In this document: positions 15,807-22,141 of the stretch, one piece after another
Layout: each line of letters begins with the position of its first letter
Numbering within the stretch: position 1 is the stretch's first letter
NCBI GenBank assembly: GCA_031548435.1
Contig: JAVBRA010000013.1
Location: 1 to 48,300 of the forward strand
Source of the DNA: JAVBRA01 sp031548435
Lineage (GTDB): Bacteria > Bacteroidota > Bacteroidia > Bacteroidales > Rikenellaceae
Length of the DNA stretch: 48,300 nt
Reading direction: 5' to 3'
The notes under the pieces: generated by a model
The model's input: only the letters and a program-made list of their open reading frames with translations
Databases searched by the model: none
Told to the model about the DNA's origin: nothing
Translations under genes and position numbers: made by a program

Positions 15807-15903
15807 GCTCTTCGAGAGGCAGCGTTCCGCACAGCCAAGTAAAGAAAGAGAAGAACCTGCCGTAGAAAGCAATGGAAAATTAATCATTTAATAAATATCA
15901 ATC

Positions 15904-17274
15904 ATGAGCTCGAAATCGAAAAAAATCATGCTCTCGGAAAACGAGATGCCGCAGAAATGGTACAACATTGTGGCGGATATGGAGAACAAGCCCCTGCCGC
16001 CGCTGCATCCCGGCACCAAGGAGCCGGTGACCAAAGAGATGATGACCGGCCTGTTCGCCGAGGAGCTGGTGAACCAGGAGATGTCGCAGGAGCGCTACAT
16101 CGAGATCCCCGATCAGGTGCAGGATCTGTATAAGATATGGAGGCCCACGCCGCTGGTGCGCGCCTACGCCCTCGAAAAGGCGCTCGATACGCCTGCGAAG
16201 ATCTATTTCAAGAACGAGAGCACGTCGCCCGCCGGGTCGCATAAACCCAACACGGCCATCCCGCAGGCGTACTACAACGCCAAACAGGGCATCAAGCATC
16301 TGACCACTGAAACCGGCGGCGGGCAGTGGGGGACGGCGCTGGCTTTCGCCTCGCAGTTCTTCGGCCTCGACCTGAAGGTGTTCATGGTGAAGGTGAGCTA
16401 CAACCAGAAGCCTTACCGCAAAATGATGATGAACATTTGGGGCGCCGACGTCATTCCCTCGCCCAGCACCATCACCGAAGCCGGACGCCGTGCGCTGGCC
16501 GAGAATCCCGACTGTTCGGGAAGCCTCGGGCTGGCCATTTCGGAGGCGGTGGAACTGATCGCCCGCGATCCGGAAACGACGCGCTATACGCTGGGAAGCG
16601 TACTGAACCACGTGCTGCTGCATCAGACCATCATCGGCGAGGAGGCCGTGGCGCAAATGGAAAAAGCGGGCGACATGCCCGACGTCGTCATCGGTTGCTT
16701 CGGCGGCGGGTCGAACTTCGCCGGCCTCGGCTTTCCGTTCCTGAAGATGAACCTGACCGAGGGCAAGAAGATCCGTGTGATCGCCGTCGAGCCGCAGTCG
16801 TGCCCCAAGCTCACGCGCGGCCAGTTCCAGTACGACTTCGGCGACATGTCGGGCATGACCCCGCTCATCCCGATGTACACGCTGGGGCACAACTTCCAGC
16901 CTGCCGACATCCACGCCGGGGGGTTGCGCTACCACGGGGCGGGCGCCATCGTCAGCCAGCTGCTCAAGGACAACCTGATCGAGGCGGTGGCCATGCCGCA
17001 GTTGGAGACGTTCGCCGCCGGGGTGCTGTTCGCCTCGACCGAGGGGATCATCCCCGCGCCCGAATCGACGCACGCCATCGCCGCCGCCATCCGCGAAGCC
17101 AAGCGCGCCAAGGAAGAGGGGGTGTCCAAGACCATCCTGTTCAACCTCTCGGGCCACGGCATGGTCGACATGTATGCCTACGACCAGTATTTTGCCGGCA
17201 ACCTGCAAAACTACCACATCCCCGACGAGATGATCGATTGCAGCGTCAACCAGCTGGAGAAGATTATAAAGTAG
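15904..17274 (+). CDS. trpB: Stand-alone tryptophan synthase beta-like enzyme (TrpB2 type)
   Basis: A 456-residue PLP-dependent enzyme that joins indole and serine to give tryptophan. The PLP-binding lysine is in SPAGSHKPNTAIPQAYY. GGGQWGTALAFASQFFG and the phosphate-binding GCFGGGSNFAGL loop follow. The length and the N-terminal extension before PTPLVRAYALEKALDTPA are those of the TrpB2 subfamily, which often occurs without TrpA. No trpA or other trp gene lies beside it. The Trp-codon leader and attenuator directly upstream suggest control by tryptophan supply. A plausible role is making tryptophan from scavenged indole; that is inference. Confidence 0.93.
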   Translation: MSSKSKKIMLSENEMPQKWYNIVADMENKPLPPLHPGTKEPVTKEMMTGLFAEELVNQEMSQERYIEIPDQVQDLYKIWRPTPLVRAYALEKALDTPAKIYFKNESTSPAGSHKPNTAIPQAYYNAKQGIKHLTTETGGGQWGTALAFASQFFGLDLKVFMVKVSYNQKPYRKMMMNIWGADVIPSPSTITEAGRRALAENPDCSGSLGLAISEAVELIARDPETTRYTLGSVLNHVLLHQTIIGEEAVAQMEKAGDMPDVVIGCFGGGSNFAGLGFPFLKMNLTEGKKIRVIAVEPQSCPKLTRGQFQYDFGDMSGMTPLIPMYTLGHNFQPADIHAGGLRYHGAGAIVSQLLKDNLIEAVAMPQLETFAAGVLFASTEGIIPAPESTHAIAAAIREAKRAKEEGVSKTILFNLSGHGMVDMYAYDQYFAGNLQNYHIPDEMIDCSVNQLEKIIK

Positions 17275-17303
17275 GGTGTTTGCCGGAATATTCCGGTTTG
17301 TCT

Positions 17304-17342
17304 ATCCGGACGGTTGCCATGGCCGCCGTCCGGATTTTTTTA
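17304..17342 (+). terminator. Terminator after trpB
   Basis: ATCCGGACGG (17304-17313) pairs with CCGTCCGGAT (17326-17335), followed by a T run. A small palindrome CCGGAATATTCCGG lies just before it. Confidence 0.8.
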
Positions 17343-17572
17343 ACATCCCGTGCGCCGGGAAGGCGCCCGGACGGCGGTAATGGATCAGAGTCCCGCGAGG
17401 CGATGGCCTGTGGGAGCGTATCCTGTAAATTCAGCGGCCCGCGGGCATCACGGCGGCTTTGTATCAGGGGCCTTTCTCTTGAGGAAGTGAGATCCTTGTT
17501 AACATGCCTCTCCCTGTGTCCGTTATGAATGATCATTGCGGCAAGGCCGCCTCGGCGCCTTTGCCCCACTGA
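17343..17572. other. GC-rich non-coding stretch between the trpB terminator and the FISUMP fragment
   Basis: I see no intact gene. It may hold more decayed pieces of the gene whose end is at 17573-17782, but no frame shows clear family motifs. Confidence 0.35.
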
Positions 17573-17782
17573 ACCGGCGGCCGCTTTTTCTTCCCGGCTT
17601 CGGGCTTGCGCTCCTACACCTCCGGCAAAACAGAGCACGGCTCCGATTACGGGCGATATTGGTCTGCATCGCCATACAGTAGCGTGCTGTATGCGTACTT
17701 TCTCTCTTTCCACAGCACGCTCAGCGCTCCCGGGGCCTACGCCTACAGCCGCGCCTGGGGTTTCGCGGTGCGTTGTCTCCAA
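17573..17782 (+). pseudogene. Fragment of a FISUMP/DUF1566-like secreted protein domain
   Basis: After a stop at 17570-17572 the frame reads RFFFPASGLRSYTSGK, YGRYWSASPYSS and later SRAWGFAVRCLQ. This is the C-terminal end of the Fibrobacter-major-paralogous/DUF1566-like domain found on many Bacteroidales surface lipoproteins (FPASGYR...YWSSxPYSS...GFSVRC). No start codon, signal peptide or N-terminal domain is present. The frame runs on past the normal end of the domain into the terminator at 17825. It is a gene remnant of about 70 codons. Confidence 0.7.
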
Positions 17783-17824
17783 GCATTTGCCGCCGCCGTC
17801 CGGGTCTCCCCGGTTTCACGACGT

Positions 17825-17862
17825 AAAAACGGGAGGCGCTTGCTCTGCGCCTCCCGTTTCGT
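17825..17862. terminator. Bidirectional terminator between the FISUMP fragment and the NagB-like gene
   Basis: AAACGGGAGGCGC (17827-17839) pairs perfectly with GCGCCTCCCGTTT (17847-17859). It probably ends the minus-strand ddl-nagB unit. Nearly the same 5' arm occurs in the terminator at 27626-27661. Confidence 0.75.
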
Positions 17863-17890
17863 ATATGCGGGGCAATGATTACCGCGAAAT

Positions 17891-19828
17891 CTACTTGATG
17901 GGGTAGTTGACAAACACCTCGATCGCTTCGTATTCGGCCATGCCCAGCTTGTCGTACAGGGCGGCGGTGGCTTGCGTGCGGTCTTCTGCTCGCTGCCAGA
18001 ATTCGCGCTTGTCGTCGCCCGGGAACGGAACGATGTCTTTCTGCGACAGGTGGCGGTAGATGGCGTGGCGTTTCTTGATCACCTCGTCCGGACTCAGCGG
18101 CACAGCCATGTCCACCTTGTCGAGCTCCCACTCCTGCCATGCGCCGCGATAGAGCCACAGGCGGCACTCTTTGATCCACTCCTCGTGCTTGACGATATTC
18201 AGCGCTTCGAGCACCGCCTCGATGCACACGCGGTGCGTGCCGTGCGGGTCGGACAGGTCGCCGGCGGCGTATATCTGGTGGGGTTTGAGCTCGTGCAGCA
18301 GGTCGATCACGATCTGGATGTCCTGTTCGCCCAAACCGCTTTTCTTCACCGCGCCCGTTTCATAAAACGGCAGGTTGAGAAAATGGACGTTCGTTTCGTC
18401 GTTCAGCCCGATGCTGCGGCAGGCGGCCTTGGCTTCGGCGCGGCGGATGGCCCCTTTGGCTTTGCGCAGTTCGGCCGGTTCGATATCGCCGTCTTTTTTC
18501 GAGGCGATGATTTTTTTGAACTTGTCGTATTCGTCTTCCAGGCCGCACTCGCGGGCGGTGTCGAAAATTTGCAGCACCACGTCGTCGTGCACGGCGATGT
18601 TGCCCGAGGTCTGGTACGCCACGTGCACGTCGTGGCCCTGATCCACCAGGCGCAGGAACGTGCCGCCCATCGAAATCACATCGTCGTCGGGATGCGGGCT
18701 GAAAATCAGCACCCGCTTGGGGAACGGCTTCGACCGCTCGGGGCGGGTCGAGTCGTCGGCGTTGGGTTTACCGCCTGGCCATCCCGAAATGGTATGCTGC
18801 AAGTCGTTGAACACTTTGATGTTGATCTGGTCGTACGATCCGGCGACATCGAGCAGTTGGGCCAGATAGTTGTCCACATAATCCTGATAGCGTAGCTTCA
18901 GGATGGGCTTGCCCACCTTCTGGCACAGCCACAGAACCGCCTTGCGGATGTAGCGCGGCGTCCAGTCGCAGGTGCCCACCACCCACGGGGTCTGCACGCG
19001 GGTGAGCAGCGATGCCGCCCCCTCGTCGATGATGACCTCCACGTTGTCGTGCTGCTGGAGATAAGTGGCCGGGGTCTGCGGATCGATACGCCCCTCGATG
19101 ATCTTGGCGACGATGCCGGCTTTGCTCTCGCTCCAGGCCAGCAGCAGTATCTTTCTTGTTTTCAGTATGGTAGAGATGCCCATGGTGATCGCCTCCTTGG
19201 GCGTGTTGTCGATGCCCGAGAACGCCGACGAAGCCAGCTTGCGCGACGAATTGCTCAGGGCCACCAGTCGTGTCCGGGTGTTTTCGTAGGCGCCGGGCTC
19301 GTTGAATCCGATCTGGCCCTGTTCGCCGATGCCCAGGATCATCAGGTCGATGCCCCCGGCGGCGGCGATCCGTTCTTCGTATGCCTTGCAGTAATCCGAG
19401 ACCTTCTCTTCGCTGACCGTGTGGTCGGGAATGTTGATGTTTTCCTTTTTGATGTCGACCTTCGACAGGAACTCTTCTTTCACCACGTAGTTGCGGCACT
19501 GCGTTCCGGTCAGGTTCTCTCCATAAAACTCGTCGAGGCTGAAAACGATGACGTTGGCGAAACTCAACCCTTCCTCTTTGTGCAGGCGCACCAGTTCGCG
19601 GTAAACGCCGATGGGGCTCTTGCCCGTCGACAGGCCCAGCACGAACGGACGGCCTTCTTTCCCGGCTTTGGCCATCTCGTCGACAATGCACCGGGTGGCG
19701 TAAAAGTCGCCGGTTTTGGCATGGTCTACGATCCGGGTGTTCAGTTTCTCGAAACGCGTGATGATCTCGATGGGCTCGGCCCCTGCGATCAGGCCGACCT
19801 CGCTTTGTAGTTTGTAGTTGGCGCTCAT
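17891..19828 (-). CDS. nagB: NagB-like (glucosamine-6-phosphate deaminase-like) plus PIG-L deacetylase fusion
   Basis: 645 residues with two domains. Residues about 20-280 are a NagB/RpiA-fold domain: GLSTGKSPIGVYREL phosphate loop, FSLDEFYGENLTGTQ and GIGEQGQIGFNEPG. Residues about 385-600 are a PIG-L/LmbE zinc deacetylase: FSPHPDDDVISMGGTFLRL and the second metal site SDPHGTHR. This long form is typical of Bacteroidota. In E. coli NagB the catalytic Asp141 and His143 sit in NDGHIAFNEP; here both positions are Gln (EQGQ), so deaminase activity is doubtful although the LDEFYG aspartate remains. The PIG-L metal residues look intact. It follows ddl by seven bases in the same direction. Amino-sugar metabolism is likely, but the exact reaction is uncertain. 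Confidence 0.85.
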   Translation of the reverse strand: MSANYKLQSEVGLIAGAEPIEIITRFEKLNTRIVDHAKTGDFYATRCIVDEMAKAGKEGRPFVLGLSTGKSPIGVYRELVRLHKEEGLSFANVIVFSLDEFYGENLTGTQCRNYVVKEEFLSKVDIKKENINIPDHTVSEEKVSDYCKAYEERIAAAGGIDLMILGIGEQGQIGFNEPGAYENTRTRLVALSNSSRKLASSAFSGIDNTPKEAITMGISTILKTRKILLLAWSESKAGIVAKIIEGRIDPQTPATYLQQHDNVEVIIDEGAASLLTRVQTPWVVGTCDWTPRYIRKAVLWLCQKVGKPILKLRYQDYVDNYLAQLLDVAGSYDQINIKVFNDLQHTISGWPGGKPNADDSTRPERSKPFPKRVLIFSPHPDDDVISMGGTFLRLVDQGHDVHVAYQTSGNIAVHDDVVLQIFDTARECGLEDEYDKFKKIIASKKDGDIEPAELRKAKGAIRRAEAKAACRSIGLNDETNVHFLNLPFYETGAVKKSGLGEQDIQIVIDLLHELKPHQIYAAGDLSDPHGTHRVCIEAVLEALNIVKHEEWIKECRLWLYRGAWQEWELDKVDMAVPLSPDEVIKKRHAIYRHLSQKDIVPFPGDDKREFWQRAEDRTQATAALYDKLGMAEYEAIEVFVNYPIK

Positions 19829-19835
19829 GGTTATC

Positions 19836-20807
19836 TTATTTTGTATTTTCTATGATGATCGTGAACAGTTCTTTCATACTCAGCCCCATGCATTCGGCCT
19901 GCTTGGGCACGATGCTGGCTTTGCTCATGCCCGGCACGCTGTTGACCTCGATCAGGTGCGGCACCCCTTCCCTGACGATGAAATCGATGCGCACGATGCC
20001 GCGGCAGTTCAGCGTTTTATAGATGCGGCGCGTGTAGTCGGCCAGCAGGCTCGTTGTTTTTCCGTCGATGCGGGCCGGCGTGATCTCGTCGCTCTTTCCG
20101 CCGGTGTACTTGGCCTCGTAGTCGAAAAACTCGTTTTTGGAGACGATCTCGGTGACGGGAAAGATGTACTCTTTCTCCGGCGTGATCATGATGCCGCAGC
20201 CCACTTCCGTGCCGCCGACAAACTCCTCGATCAGCGCCTGGTCGCCCTCGCGCATCGCCTCTTCGATGGCGGCGGGGAGTTCGTCCGCGCTTTTGACCTT
20301 CGACACGCCGAAACTGCTGCCGCTGGCGTTGGGCTTGACGAACAGGGGCAGGCCCAGTTCGGCGACAATGGCGTTGCAGTCGATCGCATCGCCCTTGTTT
20401 ATGAACAGGTCTCTGGCCATGGGAATGCCGCTGCCGGCCAGCGCCCGCTTGCACAGGTTTTTGTCGAAGGTCACCACCGAACTGACGAACCCGCCGGTGG
20501 AGCAGGGGATGCCCATCATGTTGAAGTAGGCCTGCAACAGCCCGTCCTCGCCCGGAGTCCCGTGGATCAGGATCAGGGCATAGCCGGGTGTGATTCGGTT
20601 GCCGCCGATGGTCAGCGAGAAGTCGTTCTTGTCGATGTCGTATCGCTTGCCGCCGGCCTCGTGGAACCAGCGTGTCCCTTCCACCATGATCAGGTAGGGA
20701 TCGTACAACTCCCTGTCGATCACCGAGGCGATGTGCTCGGCGCTCAGGCGCGAAACGCCCGCCTCGGACGAGTTTCCTCCGGCAAGTATGGCTATTTTCA
20801 GTTTCAT
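19836..20807 (-). CDS. ddl: D-alanine--D-alanine ligase
   Basis: A 323-residue ATP-grasp ligase that makes D-Ala-D-Ala for peptidoglycan. AILAGGNSSEAGVSRLSAEH is the Ddl N-terminal motif. ILIHGTPGEDGLLQAYF, LFVKPNASGSSFGVSKVK and the metal-binding end RIDFIVREGVPHLIEVNSVPGM are present. Length is somewhat short but complete. It is the first gene of a two-gene unit with the NagB-like gene. Two TATCTTTG -7 boxes lie upstream on the minus strand. Confidence 0.94.
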   Translation of the reverse strand: MKLKIAILAGGNSSEAGVSRLSAEHIASVIDRELYDPYLIMVEGTRWFHEAGGKRYDIDKNDFSLTIGGNRITPGYALILIHGTPGEDGLLQAYFNMMGIPCSTGGFVSSVVTFDKNLCKRALAGSGIPMARDLFINKGDAIDCNAIVAELGLPLFVKPNASGSSFGVSKVKSADELPAAIEEAMREGDQALIEEFVGGTEVGCGIMITPEKEYIFPVTEIVSKNEFFDYEAKYTGGKSDEITPARIDGKTTSLLADYTRRIYKTLNCRGIVRIDFIVREGVPHLIEVNSVPGMSKASIVPKQAECMGLSMKELFTIIIENTK

Positions 20808-20841
20808 CGGGTACTCTGTGTTTTGCGCTTGGTGTCTTCGG

Positions 20842-20903
20842 CAAAGATAGGCTAAAAGCGCCTCCCGGCACTCGGAAACACTGACTTTGTCCGAACAAAG
20901 ATA
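20842..20903 (-). promoter_or_regulatory. Two -7 promoter boxes upstream of ddl
   Basis: TATCTTTG on the minus strand occurs at 20842-20849 and again at 20896-20903. Either could drive ddl-nagB. The nearer one is 35 bases from the ddl ATG. Confidence 0.5.
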
Positions 20904-21057
20904 TGGAAAAATGTGATAAGGAGAAAGGAATAACGCCTTTTAATTTTTAATCATTCTAAATAACGTATCCGGTTTTTTGCGTTGTCCCCTTTTAAATCGT
21001 GTGCGTTCAGGATGACGGTGCCGGATAGAAACAGACAATACTAAAAAGCATCAATAT

Positions 21058-21088
21058 ATAAAAAAACGCTCCCGGCCAGGGAGCGTTT
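21058..21088 (-). terminator. Terminator after dapA
   Basis: On the minus strand AAACGCTCCC (21079-21088) pairs with GGGAGCGTTT (21064-21073), five-base loop, followed by a T run. Confidence 0.85.
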
Positions 21089-21103
21089 CTGCGGATGTTC
21101 CGT

Positions 21104-21988
21104 TTACAGCCGATTCGTTGTAATCAGCCCTTCGAGCTTTTTCCACAGGGCCTCGCTGGCGGGAACCAGCGGCAGGCGCAGGTTGTTCTCCGCGATCTTT
21201 TTGATGGCCAGCGCGGCTTTGACGCCGGTGGGATTGCCCTCTTCGAACAGGGCGTCGGTGGCTTCGATCAGGCGCATCTGGCAGGGGCGCGCCTTTTCGA
21301 CGTTCCCTTTTCTGAGCAGGTTCACCATTTCGGTCATGGTGGCGGTGAAGCAGTTGGCCGATACCGAGATCACGCCGTCGGCCCCCAGGGCCATCATCGG
21401 GAAAGTCAGGTTGTCGTCGCCCGAGAGCACGAAGAACCCCTCGGGGCGGTCGCGCAGGATGTATGACGCCTGCGACAGGTTGCCCGACGCCTCTTTCACG
21501 GCCACGATGTTGGGGTGCGAAGCCAGCGACAGCGTGGTCTGCGCCGTCATGTTCACGCCCGTGCGCCCCGGTACGTTGTACAACACCACCGGCACGGGCG
21601 AGGCGTCGGCCACGGCCTTGAAATGTTCGTACAGCCCTCGTTGCGACGGTTTGTTGTAGTACGGCGTGACCGAGAGGATGCCGTCGATGCCGTCGAAGTC
21701 GAACCCGGCCAGCCGGGTGATCAGGTCGGAGGTGTTGTTGCCCCCGAATCCGACAATTACCGGCAGCCTGCGTTTGTTGACGCCGATGACATGCGACACG
21801 ATCTCGCGTTTTTCTTCGTTGCCCAACGTGGGTGTTTCGGCCGTCGTGCCGAGTACCACCAGATAGTCGACGCCGTTTTCGGTTACGTGTTCCACCAGGC
21901 GGGTGAGCGCCTCGAAATCGATTTTGCCATTGCGGTCGAATGGGGTCACCAGGGCGACGCCCGTTCCCGATAGATTCAACTTTTTCAT
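21104..21988 (-). CDS. dapA: 4-hydroxy-tetrahydrodipicolinate synthase
   Basis: 294 residues. The enzyme condenses pyruvate with aspartate semialdehyde in the lysine/diaminopimelate pathway. GTGVALVTPFDRNGKIDFEAL opens the TIM barrel. LGTTAETPTL binds substrate, the catalytic Tyr is in VVLYNVPGRTGVN, and the Schiff-base Lys is in NIVAVKEASGNLSQ. GADGVISVSANCF lies in the later part. All are normal for DapA. A -7 box TACATTTG lies upstream on the minus strand at 22061-22068, and a terminator follows. Confidence 0.95.
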   Translation of the reverse strand: MKKLNLSGTGVALVTPFDRNGKIDFEALTRLVEHVTENGVDYLVVLGTTAETPTLGNEEKREIVSHVIGVNKRRLPVIVGFGGNNTSDLITRLAGFDFDGIDGILSVTPYYNKPSQRGLYEHFKAVADASPVPVVLYNVPGRTGVNMTAQTTLSLASHPNIVAVKEASGNLSQASYILRDRPEGFFVLSGDDNLTFPMMALGADGVISVSANCFTATMTEMVNLLRKGNVEKARPCQMRLIEATDALFEEGNPTGVKAALAIKKIAENNLRLPLVPASEALWKKLEGLITTNRL

Positions 21989-22060
21989 ATACTGACTCTT
22001 ATGAATGTCCTGAGGCCATTATGTTTTTGGAATTTTCGTAACATAATGTTTAATTTTCGA

Positions 22061-22068
22061 CAAATGTA
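22061..22068 (-). promoter_or_regulatory. -7 promoter box of dapA
   Basis: TACATTTG on the minus strand, 72 bases before the dapA ATG. Confidence 0.5.
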
Positions 22069-22141
22069 TGAAAAATTAATAACGCAAGCAATTTTTTTGT
22101 GTGGATATGAAAGGGCGGGGGTTTTTATCCGGTCGAACGGG

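Noticed and set aside
16326..17528. Plus-strand frame overlapping trpB and running beyond it
   Set aside because: It is out of frame with trpB and highly Arg/Gly-rich. The part after the trpB stop shows no domain.
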